Of a DNA stretch of 31,368 nt, positions 1 through 8,900 are shown piece by piece. The position numbers and the translations under genes are program-made. The notes beneath the pieces were generated by a model that was not told the DNA's origin, searched no databases, and worked only from the letters and a program-made list of their open reading frames with translations. Location of the stretch: contig CAZJYZ010000038.1 in the NCBI GenBank assembly GCA_964550345.1, positions 1-31,368 of the forward strand. Direction: 5' to 3'. Source of the DNA: JAAEUB01 sp964550345. GTDB lineage: Bacteria; Pseudomonadota; Alphaproteobacteria; Rhodobacterales; Rhodobacteraceae. Numbering within the stretch: the stretch's first letter is position 1; each line of letters starts with the position of its first letter.

Positions 1-606
1 CCGATGCTTGATGGTATTGGCGCCACCGAGATGCTGCACATATTCGTCACCAACCGTTTTGAAGATCATCGGCCCGCCTGCACCGGTAAGCCGGTAGGCG
101 GCTATGAGGCCCGCATCGTAGATAACGAGATGAACGACGTATCGGTTGGCGAAACCGGGCGTTTAGCGGTGCGTGGCCCAACCGGTTGCCGGTATCTTAA
201 CGATGAACGTCAAAGCACGTATGTGAGGGACGGCTGGAACATTACAGGGGACACCTTCCGTCTGGATGATGAAGGTTATTTCCACTTCGCAGCACGCAAT
301 GACGACATGATAATCTCATCGGGCTACAACATCGCTGGCCCAGAGGTCGAAGCCGCCCTTTTGGGGCACGCAATGGTCATGGAATGCGCGGTGGTCAGTG
401 CGCCGGATGAAATTCGCGGAGCAATTGTCGAAGCGCATGTAGTATTGGCAGAGGGGGCGAGCGCGTCAGACCTGACAACAAAGATATTGCAGGACCATGT
501 GAAAGCCAGCATCGCACCTTACAAATACCCGCGATCCGTAAAATTTCGCTCCAGCTTGCCAAAAACCGCAACCGGCAAAATCCAACGCTATCTACTGCGC
601 GAGTAG
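1..606 (+). CDS. Aryl/acyl-CoA ligase (AMP-dependent synthetase), C-terminal part only
   Basis: The gene enters from the left edge in frame 1, so the N-terminal part, including the P-loop-like AMP-binding signature, is missing. The visible 201 codons hold the end of the large domain (motif GWNITGDTF, the usual YxTGD/WxxTGD signature), the hinge and the small C-terminal domain, with the adenylating lysine in TATGKIQR close to the end. The hinge text MIISSGYNIAGPEVE resembles benzoate-CoA and 2-aminobenzoate-CoA ligases more than long-chain acyl-CoA synthetases. The reaction would be ATP-dependent CoA thioester formation on an aromatic or short acid. A RidA gene follows convergently, an association found in aerobic 2-aminobenzoyl-CoA clusters; that substrate is inference only. 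Family assignment is firm, substrate is not. Confidence 0.85.
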   Translation, partial: PMLDGIGATEMLHIFVTNRFEDHRPACTGKPVGGYEARIVDNEMNDVSVGETGRLAVRGPTGCRYLNDERQSTYVRDGWNITGDTFRLDDEGYFHFAARNDDMIISSGYNIAGPEVEAALLGHAMVMECAVVSAPDEIRGAIVEAHVVLAEGASASDLTTKILQDHVKASIAPYKYPRSVKFRSSLPKTATGKIQRYLLRE

Positions 607-613
607 GAACGCG

Positions 614-1009
614 TCAGGCTGGCACCACCGCTGTTGCTTCAAGCTCGATCCGTGCAGGGTGATCCAAGAGGTCGGCAACAAAAATCATACTCATCGCTGG
701 AAAATGTTTTCCCATCTGGGCGCGCCAGACCTTTCCCAGTTCAGATCGAACTGACAGGTATTCCTGACGGTCCACGCAATAGGCTGTCATGCGACAGATA
801 TGCTCGGGCCCGCCCCCTGCTTCGCGCACAAGGGTGATGACGTTTTTTAAAGCCTGATCAAATTGCGACACCAGATCCTCTTTCACAAACACCTGATCTT
901 CGTTCCAGCCAATCTGTCCTGCGACAAAAACCATAGCGCCTTCATTTACCTTGACGGCATTCGAGTATCCAACAGACGGTGCCCAGCCAGCGGGGTGTAA
1001 GATTTCCAT
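614..1009 (-). CDS. RidA/YjgF/Rid-family protein (enamine/imine deaminase-like)
   Basis: A 131-residue protein of typical Rid length. It has the family's beta-strand pattern (AMVFVAGQIGWN), the helix after FDQALKNVITLVREAGG, and the C-terminal PARIELEATAVVP, whose arginine corresponds to the conserved substrate-carboxylate-binding arginine of RidA proteins. Rid proteins hydrolyse reactive enamines/imines released by PLP enzymes; paralogues act in specific pathways, such as 2-aminomuconate deaminase. The start is supported by GAGGG eight bases upstream. It converges on the CoA-ligase gene with a 7-base gap and is divergent from nagA. It may serve an amino-aromatic pathway with the ligase, but that is a guess from position. 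Confidence 0.85.
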   Translation of the reverse strand: MEILHPAGWAPSVGYSNAVKVNEGAMVFVAGQIGWNEDQVFVKEDLVSQFDQALKNVITLVREAGGGPEHICRMTAYCVDRQEYLSVRSELGKVWRAQMGKHFPAMSMIFVADLLDHPARIELEATAVVPA

Positions 1010-1194
1010 ACAACTTACCCTCTTTCAAATTGATTTAAGCTTAAAGCATCATAGGCATATGACCGGATATTGTAAGTGTTAAGTTGCATGCTATGGGTTG
1101 GACTATTAACCATAAGGGTGTTTTTTACGCGAATTGCCGGGGCTGGATACAGCACAATTCATTTGGAATTGGTTAGAGGATTGGTGAAAACAGC
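1010..1194. promoter_or_regulatory. Divergent intergenic region between the RidA gene and nagA
   Basis: This 185-base AT-rich region must hold promoters for both divergent genes. It contains a perfect 12-base palindrome TTTAAGCTTAAA at 1034-1045, close to the RidA start, and an imperfect inverted repeat with arms at 1092-1099 (TATGGGTT) and 1108-1114 (AACCATA). No good -35/-10 pair was found at standard spacing. AGAGGA (1175-1180) or GGTGA (1183-1187) could serve as the nagA ribosome-binding site. Either repeat could be an operator, but no local regulator is an obvious match. Confidence 0.4.
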
Positions 1195-2355
1195 ATGACA
1201 GATCAGAAGGCCATTCTTGGCGCCGAAATTTTTGACGGGCAAAAGCGCCACAAAAACTCGGCGCTTATCATCAGCGAAGGCCATGTTGTCGCGATAAAAC
1301 CTGAACATGTATTGCCTGCTGATTGTGTCCAGACAAAACTGGACGGCGGATTGATTGCGCCAGGTTTTGTCGATTTGCAGGTGAATGGCGGCGGTGGGGC
1401 AATGCTGAACAACTCCCCAACGGTCGATACAATACAAACTATCTGTGAGGCGCATGCCAAGTTGGGAACTACCAGCCTGCTGCCGACTTTCATAACCGAT
1501 ACGCCGGCACAGACCAGCGCTGTTATCAGGGCTGTACGCGAAGCAATAGCGCAGGGCGTCAAAGGTTTACTAGGCCTGCATCTGGAGGGGCCATATTTAT
1601 CGCAAACCCGGAGCGGCGCGCATGCCCCCTCCCTTGTCCGGTCCATGCAGGAGGCTGATTGCCAAGAGCTTGAGGCGCTTGCGGCTGATCTGCCGGTTTT
1701 GTTCCTGACAGTTGCCGCCGAAGCCGTTTTACCTGAACAAGTTGAACGCCTGATTGCGGCGGGTGCCGTCATCTCACTGGGGCACAGTGATTGTACCTTT
1801 ACCGAGGCAATGAGACTGGTCGAAAAGGGCGCAAGCTGCGTCACACATATTTTTAATGCAATGAGCCAGTTTGGAGGTCGCGAGGCCGGACTGGTAGGTG
1901 CTGCACTGGAGTCAGGTTGCTTGAATGCAAGCCTGATTGCTGACGGCCATCACGTGGATGGCGCCAGCATACCTATTGCAATGCGTGCAAAACGCGGTCC
2001 GGGGAAAATCTTTTTGGTCAGCGATTCAATGGCCACGACCGGTACCACACTTGAAAACTTTACCCTGAACGGGCGGCAGGTAAGCCGTCAAAACGACAGG
2101 CTGACCCTTGCAGATGGCACTTTGGCGGGGGCTGATCTGGATCTTGCACGGGCGGTTCGGTTCATGAAAAATCAGCTCGCCTTACCGGGCAACGAAGCCT
2201 TACGCATGGCAAGCTTGTACCCGGCACAGGTGATCAGGCTTGAAAACGACATTGGCTCTCTTGCCGCCGGTACACGTGCGGATTTTGTGCACCTTTCGGA
2301 TTCTTTCGAACTGGTAAGCACATGGCAGGGGGGCAGGCCGCTGGAACAACTTTAA
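1195..2355 (+). CDS. nagA: N-acetylglucosamine-6-phosphate deacetylase
   Basis: A cytoplasmic metal-dependent amidohydrolase of 386 residues, usual length for NagA, converting GlcNAc-6-phosphate to glucosamine-6-phosphate and acetate. The metal and catalytic set is in place: E131 in HLEGPYL, H197 in LGHSD, H218 in THIFNAM and catalytic D277 in LVSDSMATTG, very close to the E. coli positions. The N-terminal strand APGFVDLQVNGGGG is typical. The gene is alone: no nagB, nagK, PTS or transporter gene is near. Its last codons overlap the end of the convergent amidase gene by four bases (stop TAA shared around 2352-2355). It could instead act on another N-acetyl sugar phosphate or anhydro-sugar product. 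Confidence 0.92.
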   Translation: MTDQKAILGAEIFDGQKRHKNSALIISEGHVVAIKPEHVLPADCVQTKLDGGLIAPGFVDLQVNGGGGAMLNNSPTVDTIQTICEAHAKLGTTSLLPTFITDTPAQTSAVIRAVREAIAQGVKGLLGLHLEGPYLSQTRSGAHAPSLVRSMQEADCQELEALAADLPVLFLTVAAEAVLPEQVERLIAAGAVISLGHSDCTFTEAMRLVEKGASCVTHIFNAMSQFGGREAGLVGAALESGCLNASLIADGHHVDGASIPIAMRAKRGPGKIFLVSDSMATTGTTLENFTLNGRQVSRQNDRLTLADGTLAGADLDLARAVRFMKNQLALPGNEALRMASLYPAQVIRLENDIGSLAAGTRADFVHLSDSFELVSTWQGGRPLEQL

Positions 2356-3149
2356 CTTTGTTCAACCCAAGGCAGGGAAAGCCGGTCACTCAGGTAAGGC
2401 AGCCGTGTTCGGGCCGCTGCAACTGCGGATTTTTTTAACTTCGCCGCCTGCATATGTCCGGTATCATCTATGCGGACCAGTTCGGCTCCGTCCGGAGCAA
2501 TGATGCAGCTACCGCCAAAATAATCTGTACCATGTTCGTGGCCGCTGTAGTTTGCATAACACAGATAAACCCCGTTCTCGAAGGCACGGGTCGGTACCAC
2601 GCATTCGGATACGACCCCCCATTGCGCGGCAAGCGCCGTCGGGACGACAACAATCTCTGCGCCTTCAAGGGCAACGTGGCGCAGGTTCTCCGGGAATTCG
2701 ACATCATAGCAAACCAAAATTCCCACATTAAACCCGCCAAGCCTGAACGTTTCGCACTCGGCACCGGGCGCGAAATGATCCCCCTCAAACCCCGGTGGCA
2801 AGAGGAGTTTCCGGTGTTTTCCGATCACCTTTCCCGTCTTGTCGATACACTGCGCCGAATTATAGAGTGTCTCGCCCTGTCGCTCAGCAAAACCATACAA
2901 TATTGCTGTGGAATATTGACGAGAGAGCTGGGCGATTGCCGCCGCAAACGGCCCATCGGGGGCCTCTGACCTTTCAAGTACAAGATCACCAATGTTGTAC
3001 CCGCACTGAAACAGTTCTGGCAGGACGATCAGGTCCGGTTGTGCCCCAGTTTGAGCAGCCATCACCTCTTCCAGCCAGATCAGCCGCGCCTCACCGCCAT
3101 CTAACCCGGCAGGGCACTGAGCGACTGCTACATTCAGGGAACCCACCAT
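2352..3149 (-). CDS. Carbon-nitrogen hydrolase (nitrilase superfamily amidase)
   Basis: A 265-residue cytoplasmic hydrolase with the full Glu-Lys-Cys triad: E45 in VLPELF, K114 in GKHRKLLLPP and C147 in LVCYDVEFPE. The text around the cysteine fits the amidase / N-carbamoyl hydrolase side of the superfamily, not true nitrilases, so an amide or carbamoyl C-N bond is the likely target; the exact substrate cannot be read. The gene starts three bases after the stop of the M24-fold gene and is surely co-transcribed with it. The pair is divergent from a maleate-isomerase-like gene and its GntR regulator, which suggests a small nitrogen-compound degradation route. Confidence 0.85.
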   Translation of the reverse strand: MVGSLNVAVAQCPAGLDGGEARLIWLEEVMAAQTGAQPDLIVLPELFQCGYNIGDLVLERSEAPDGPFAAAIAQLSRQYSTAILYGFAERQGETLYNSAQCIDKTGKVIGKHRKLLLPPGFEGDHFAPGAECETFRLGGFNVGILVCYDVEFPENLRHVALEGAEIVVVPTALAAQWGVVSECVVPTRAFENGVYLCYANYSGHEHGTDYFGGSCIIAPDGAELVRIDDTGHMQAAKLKKSAVAAARTRLPYLSDRLSLPWVEQS

Positions 3150-3152
3150 CGA

Positions 3153-4310
3153 TCAAACCCTACTGAGTAGAATTTCACGGGGGTACTGGGTGAGGTAATC
3201 GGCACCCGTTTCGGTCACCACAATGGAATCTCCGATCCGCCCGGCGGTTAACCCATCAATAGAGATACCTCCATCAACCGCGAAGGTCATTCCCGGTTTC
3301 AAAACAGTTTTGTCACCGTCTTTCAGCTCAGGGGCTTCCAGATACGCCACCCCGATTGACCGCCCGGTGCGGTATCCGGTCTCATATCCTCGTTCGCGGT
3401 AGACCTCGTTGGCCGCCGCCGCCACCTCCTCGGCCAGCACTCCGGGCCGGATGGATGCTATTGCCGCCTGCTGGGCATCAATCGCAGCCAGTTGAACATC
3501 CCGGTCCTTGTCTTTGACATCACCAATGTGGAACATCCTGTCAAAGCCCAGCTTGTATTGTTTGAACTGCGCCATATTGCAAAAACAGAAATAAACCGGG
3601 TCAAATTTCTCATAGGTTTTGACGCTAGCCCGGCGGTGCACCATGGATGCGTCCGCACCACTTTGCAAAATCTGCAGGTTGTGGATCATCGGCGAAACGA
3701 AACGATCCCAGCCCTTGTTTGTCAGGAAAGTGGCGGCCTTACGCGAGCCTGCTTCGATCACCGCCAGAGCGCTTTCGAATTCCTGTGCCCCTTCACGTAG
3801 GCTTTCATGTGCTGCGGCCATCATGGCTCCGGCAATCTGGCCAGCCTCTTTCATTACCTCAATCTCAAACGGTGTCTTGACCATGCGCATCTCGCCAAGC
3901 ACGGGTGCAATATCCCTAAGCGGCACGTCCGGATAAGTCTCATCCAGATAATTGCGAACGATCGCGGGTATCGAGTTTTTCTCAACCCAGACTTCCGCAG
4001 GCTTTTCACCAAGCGCGCCAGCCAGAGCCCTGCCCCAGCTGCGCTGGCCCATATCCTCCCAAACGCGCACATCCTCAACCCAGGTCATGGCTCCGACCAT
4101 TTCGGATTCCATCAATGGAGTGATAACTACTGGCGCATCCTCTGCGTCCACAACCAACATGGTTGGTCGGCCAAACTCAATGCCCAGATAGCCCCAGAAC
4201 CCAGCCAGATAGGCGATTGAACTTTCATCGGTAAAAACGGCCTTGCCTATCCCGGCATCCTTCATTCTGGCTTGTAAGATACGGGTGCGTTTTTTTGCTT
4301 CTTCGAGCAT
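3153..4310 (-). CDS. M24-fold (creatinase/prolidase family) hydrolase with a degenerate metal site
   Basis: A 385-residue protein with an N-terminal creatinase-like domain (about 1-140) and a pita-bread M24 domain (about 145-380). I chose the ATG at 4310 because GGAG precedes it by seven bases; an in-frame ATG at 4385 would add 25 basic residues with no clear ribosome-binding site. The five metal ligands of M24 peptidases seem to be gone: the first Asp lies in the text YFCFCNMAQ, the second Asp aligns with Gly, the His aligns with R317 (TGRSIG), and the two Glu align with D346 (VDGG) and G360 (RIGD). H225 is kept. D257-R258 falls where creatinase and ectoine hydrolase carry a Glu-Arg pair. 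This fits a metal-independent creatinase-like C-N hydrolase, not a peptidase; the substrate is unknown. Confidence 0.8.
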   Translation of the reverse strand: MLEEAKKRTRILQARMKDAGIGKAVFTDESSIAYLAGFWGYLGIEFGRPTMLVVDAEDAPVVITPLMESEMVGAMTWVEDVRVWEDMGQRSWGRALAGALGEKPAEVWVEKNSIPAIVRNYLDETYPDVPLRDIAPVLGEMRMVKTPFEIEVMKEAGQIAGAMMAAAHESLREGAQEFESALAVIEAGSRKAATFLTNKGWDRFVSPMIHNLQILQSGADASMVHRRASVKTYEKFDPVYFCFCNMAQFKQYKLGFDRMFHIGDVKDKDRDVQLAAIDAQQAAIASIRPGVLAEEVAAAANEVYRERGYETGYRTGRSIGVAYLEAPELKDGDKTVLKPGMTFAVDGGISIDGLTAGRIGDSIVVTETGADYLTQYPREILLSRV

Positions 4311-4390
4311 GCCATTTCTCCATTTTTTAAAACGGCGCCCACTGGAACCGAATCGCCCTTTTGCACGTAGCTTGCCAATAAACAATCAAC

Positions 4391-4400
4391 CTGTATACAG
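4391..4400. promoter_or_regulatory. Palindrome CTGTATACAG, candidate GntR operator
   Basis: A perfect 10-base palindrome in the divergent gap between the M24-fold gene (start 4310) and the maleate-isomerase-like gene (start 4451). FadR-subfamily GntR proteins commonly bind TGTATACA-type palindromes, and such a regulator is encoded two genes away at 5218. A looser repeat, GTATG-TG-CATAC at 4449-4460, overlaps the chosen start of the plus-strand gene. Binding is inferred from position and motif type. Confidence 0.5.
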
Positions 4401-4450
4401 ATAAGAGGATTTTCGGACCTAACATGCGTTTAACAAGGAGCGGTCGCCGT

Positions 4451-5215
4451 ATGTGCATACAGCCAACACAGAGCCCGGGCCTGTCAAACGCTTTTGACAA
4501 TGGCCGTCATGGCCGTGCAAAAATTGGCTTCGTCCTGCTTGCAACTGAGCAAACCATCGAAGATGACATGTTTGCCATGTGCCCTGATGGGGTCGGCGTG
4601 CATTTCGCAAGAGCCCCCATTCCAGATTCTATTACCGTTGAATCCCTGAGCCGCCAAAGGGGCGATCTGGCGCAAGCTGCGGCGACAATATTACCTGATG
4701 GCAGCCTTGATGTAATTTGTTACGCCTGCACCTCAGGCTCTCTGGTTATTGGTGAAGAAAATGTTTTCGCCGAACTTCGCAAGGGTGCCCCAAATGCGCA
4801 GCCCACTTCCCTGATCACAGGGGTCCTGAACGCCCTGAAAACGATTGGGACAAAACGTGTTGCAGTCGCCACGCCTTACCTTGATGAGATTAACCAGCGC
4901 GAGGCTGATTATATGGCAAAGGCTGGGTTTGAGATCACCAATATTCAGGGGCTTAATCTGGAAAAAGACAGTGACATGATCCGTGTGCGCCCTGATTTTA
5001 TCGCCGAATTTGCGGCAGCCACGGACACAGCTGACGCTGATACGCTGTTCATTTCTTGCGGTGCCTTGCGGTCGATCGACATTGTTGATGCGCTTGAACA
5101 AAAGCTGGGCAAACCGGTGATCTGCTCTAATCAGGCGATGATGTGGGATGTACTAAGGCGCGCCGGCATCAATGACAGGATAAAGGGCTATGGATCCTTG
5201 CTTAGAGATTATTGA
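4451..5215 (+). CDS. Maleate isomerase / arylmalonate decarboxylase / Asp-Glu racemase-like enzyme
   Basis: A 254-residue cytoplasmic enzyme of the two-domain Asp/Glu racemase superfamily. Two catalytic-type cysteines are visible, C93 in CYACTSGS and C203 in SCGALRS, as in maleate cis-trans isomerases, hydantoin racemases and EutA-type proteins; arylmalonate decarboxylase itself keeps only the second. I prefer the ATG at 4451 because AAGGAG lies 11 bases upstream; an ATG at 4424 would add nine residues but lacks a ribosome-binding site. It is followed directly by a GntR gene, which it almost touches, and is divergent from the M24-fold/amidase pair. Together these suggest breakdown of an amide, imide or cyclic nitrogen compound to a dicarboxylate. 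Family firm, substrate unknown. Confidence 0.8.
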   Translation: MCIQPTQSPGLSNAFDNGRHGRAKIGFVLLATEQTIEDDMFAMCPDGVGVHFARAPIPDSITVESLSRQRGDLAQAAATILPDGSLDVICYACTSGSLVIGEENVFAELRKGAPNAQPTSLITGVLNALKTIGTKRVAVATPYLDEINQREADYMAKAGFEITNIQGLNLEKDSDMIRVRPDFIAEFAAATDTADADTLFISCGALRSIDIVDALEQKLGKPVICSNQAMMWDVLRRAGINDRIKGYGSLLRDY

Positions 5216-5217
5216 GT

Positions 5218-5916
5218 ATGACCACATCAGAAAATCCCACGATGCCACCCGACCCGAATAGTGCCAAAACCAGCGTTCAATCCATTCAGGCTGAAATTGT
5301 CCGGCGGATATGTTTTCTTGATTACCCTCCCGGCTGCCAGCTGAAAGAAGCGGAGCTTGCGACAGAGTTCGGGGTTAGCCGAACACCCATTCGTGACGCG
5401 ATTAGCCGGATAAAACATCTTGGCCTTGTTGAAACCCGCAACGGCGTTGGCACCGTGGTCGTCACCCTGTCCGAGGAAAAGATTAAACAGGTTTATGAAA
5501 TGCGTCTGCAGCTCGCGACGATGATTGGCGAGATGTCACCAAAGCCTGTGGTGGATTACGACAAAGAACGAATTGCCACCTTGCTGGATGCGGCGATCAG
5601 TCTGGAGCAAAATTTCAACGCCCGGCAATATGTTGAGTTGAACGACCGACTGCAAACGCTGATCGCTGATCTGATCGGAAATACGCTTTTGCAGTCCTTC
5701 TGGCGTCAGGCTTACTATCAGGCCGCCAGCACATGGTATTCTGTTGCTATGCGCGCCGGTGCCGAGGTCGCCACCTCGTTGGTACAGGAAATCAGTGATC
5801 TGAAAGAAGCTCTCAACCGGGATGATATTGTTGCAGTGGGTTACGTTCAGCGTATCCAGATCGGCTATGGCTACCAGCGCATCCGCAAACACCTGTTCAC
5901 GCAACCCGGAAGCTGA
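5218..5916 (+). CDS. GntR-family transcriptional regulator (FadR/VanR-like)
   Basis: A 232-residue regulator with an N-terminal winged helix (about 20-83; recognition helix text GVSRTPIRDA) and an all-helical C-terminal ligand domain (about 90-225). A TTG at 5212 could also start the protein with a four-base overlap on the previous gene; the ATG at 5218 is two bases beyond that stop. The C-terminal domain appears to lack the Asp/His metal ligands typical of FCD domains: the DxxFH position reads NDRLQ, and the later His positions hold Asp and a non-His residue. It is translationally coupled to the maleate-isomerase-like gene and probably controls the divergent pairs through the palindrome at 4391-4400. 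It converges on the giant exported-protein gene. Confidence 0.85.
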   Translation: MTTSENPTMPPDPNSAKTSVQSIQAEIVRRICFLDYPPGCQLKEAELATEFGVSRTPIRDAISRIKHLGLVETRNGVGTVVVTLSEEKIKQVYEMRLQLATMIGEMSPKPVVDYDKERIATLLDAAISLEQNFNARQYVELNDRLQTLIADLIGNTLLQSFWRQAYYQAASTWYSVAMRAGAEVATSLVQEISDLKEALNRDDIVAVGYVQRIQIGYGYQRIRKHLFTQPGS

Positions 5917-5932
5917 CCAACTGTCGGAGCGG

Positions 5933-8900
5933 TTATTCTGCCACTTCGAATAACGGAGCGACATAGTCGAAATCATCCCCTGAACGGGTGTTGAATAACA
6001 ACTGTTCCCTGCCGGGGATGCCCATCGCCTCGTATACAAACACATCATCAAAATCGTCGAGGATACTTTCGCGGCGCACGGCGTTTCGGAATCTTGGTGT
6101 ATTGATCTGTGCAAAATTTGGGTGATGGGTGGCGTAATCTCCATTTATGCGCAACTGAATCTGTCGGGCTGTATCGGCTGCACTTGCCCCAGCGCTGCCA
6201 CGCACCAAGGCGATGCCGCCGGGGTCCAGAATGACAACCTCAACACGTCCGCCCCCTGCCGGAGATGGCACGAAGGCGAAGTTGTCCCACTTGTTATCAA
6301 GCCATACGAGACCCTGACGATTCATATCGCGCATGGCCCCCTCATAAGCCATCATCTGGGCAATGCTCATGCGTCCACCCTGACGGGCAATGGCTTCTTG
6401 CGCGGTCTCGGGCAGGCGCTCGACCACAGTCACCCGCGACACGGCCTGACCACGGAACATGCCGCCTGGGGCTTCAAAGGTTTCGTGGATGCGCACCGGT
6501 CTAACATGCTCTGAGCGAAGGCGCGTGCGCAGGGCCCGGTCGCCAAACTCGTCCAGTACCGCTGCCGGGGCATTCTCACGGAAATAGGTGACGCGGATGG
6601 CAAGGTTTTCCGGATCATCCGCATGCGCAAACACCTCGCTTGTATAGCCACCTCCCAACCGTTCGCCCAGAGGCAGGTTTTGCTCTAACCCGTCGGTCCC
6701 GATCACGTGAACCTCGGGATTTCCCGGTGCACGTGTCTCAAAGGCATTGGGAACTTCGCCGCTGTTATGCGGCGTGTCGATACGCCCGCCCGGCGGTGGA
6801 CGCACGGTAGCAAGGCCCGACTGTGCATCCGGGTCGAACCGCACCGGGGCTGACGGAGCTGCTGAATCAACAATGTTGGCCGGTGGCAGGTCGGGTTCAG
6901 GCAACAAGCGTGTTTGATCAAGGGTCGCCGAATACTCATCCACAAGCCCAAGCGACCGCCGTTCGATTGAGCTTAATGTCTCAAGCCCCGATTGTTGCGC
7001 CCGCATGCGCGCACTCATTGCGAAGGCGCCGAAATCCTGTAAATCAACCGGGCGCAAGGCATCCAGACCTGCGGCACTTTCCAGATTTCGTGCCACATGC
7101 CGTCCGCGCGCTACCCGGCGCAAAGCGGCAATACGCGGCAGCGCATCAAGCCCGCCGGTAATAACTCCCAACGCAGAAGTACCAATTCCAAATGATGTGC
7201 TGGCCCACCCCTTGGCGTTTACCTGAGCCGCCTCATATCGCGCATCACCAAGCGTCACAGCCGCACCCGAGGCAAACTCCACTTCTTCCTGACTGGCAAA
7301 ATACTGGCTGAGTTCGCTGTAGGTCGTAACCCCCAGATCAACCAGATCAATGGCAAAAGCGATGAGAACAACTGCCGTGTTCTCCGCCAACATGAACGGC
7401 AATGCCACAAAAGTAACGGCTGCAAGCGTAATGTCTGTATCTATGTTCGCCCTGCGTTGTTGTTCACGTACTGCCGCGGCCAGAGGTGCCACCTGATCGA
7501 TCCAATACCGCGCACCGTAATCGGGCTGCCAAACGAGGGAACGCCCTGTTGTGGCGTTTCCAGCCTCAGCCAAAGTCACCAGTTCCGCTTTCACCCGTGC
7601 AGCAATGGGTTCAAAGCTGAAACCGGTCATGCGAACCAGATCTTCCACCTCGCAATCACCAGCATCATTGGCTTGCTCTAAAGCCCCGCGCGCCGCCTCG
7701 ATCAGCTTACCAATTGCCTCAACGGTCGCGCGCTCCTGCCAGGCTTCGATGGCGGCTTCAGAAGTTCCGTTTTGCTCGGCAAGCCACTTTGTGTCGTTCA
7801 GGATCGCATACCGATATTGGGTATTAGAACCGTCGAAATCTTTGACGACCATACGCAGCAACGGTTGCCCGTCTTCATGGGCGCGCGGTTTCATATAGTC
7901 GACAAGCCCACGCAGCGCCCGCGTGTTGTTGCTGATCCATTCAAGGCGGCGCAATTGGCGCTGCATCACATTCATGAACATATCGCGCATGAGTATGGTG
8001 GCCGCATGGTGGCCAAAGGTTACTGATTGTCCGGGAAAATGGTCACTGGTGGTCATGATCATCAGGTTCCAGATTTCTTCGGACTGGCTTTGGGTCAGCA
8101 ATGCCCAATCCTGAACCTCAACGTCATCATGACAGCGCGCTGCCCTGTTTAGCGCGTCGCGCCACAGCCAGTTTTGATCGCCCTGCGCAGGTGTCAGACC
8201 GACCGCAACGGATGCAACGACCGGATCAATCGGCAGTCTAAAGGTCTCATATGTGAAGTCCTCGTCGATGCGTGCCTGTAACAAACCCGGATCACCACCT
8301 AATGTGGCTGTAGAAATAGGGACACCCCCGCTTAATGCCGGTGCCTGCCCCATCCGGTGCAGGTCAAGTGGCCCGGCAAGATAGATACTGCCACCGCCAA
8401 GCGCACTCCGGCGTGCGGTCAGAGTAATCTCGCTGCCCCCTGCCCCCAGATTTTCCGGGTTAAGCCAAAGCGGAATTTCATCCACCGGCAAGGGCATATT
8501 CGGTTGCACCGCAAGGTGGATACGCTCGGGTGTATAAGCGTTTTCAAGAATATCAAACCCACCTTCACTCAAAAGGCGCACAAAAGAAAAGCGTGCTGAA
8601 ATATCGCCGAAAAGCAGGGGCCAGTGACCTTGAGCGCCGGAGACCGAGATGGTTTCACGCCCTGGCATAACGCCGGCCTGAAAGTCCGCCCGGATCAGCA
8701 GCGCATCATATCCGTCTTCTTTGGCCTGTGCCCTTGCGGCGGCTGCATCCTCGGTGTCGTAGAAACGTTTCCAGCCATTTGAGAACCATTCCTGATAATG
8801 CTGATTGGTGCTGTCGGGAAAGGCGAGGAAGTTGTAGTTGATCGTCCCGGTGTCGATGACTTCAACCCGTTCACTTGGTTGCTGAGGCAGGTTGTGGCCA

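Noticed and set aside
1203..1844. Minus-strand open frame of 213 codons opposite nagA
   Set aside because: Fully inside nagA on the other strand; composition is typical of a shadow frame and nagA is unmistakable.
4311..4385. Longer start for the M24-fold gene
   Set aside because: The added 25 residues are basic and low-complexity and have no ribosome-binding site, whereas GGAG stands seven bases before the ATG at 4310.
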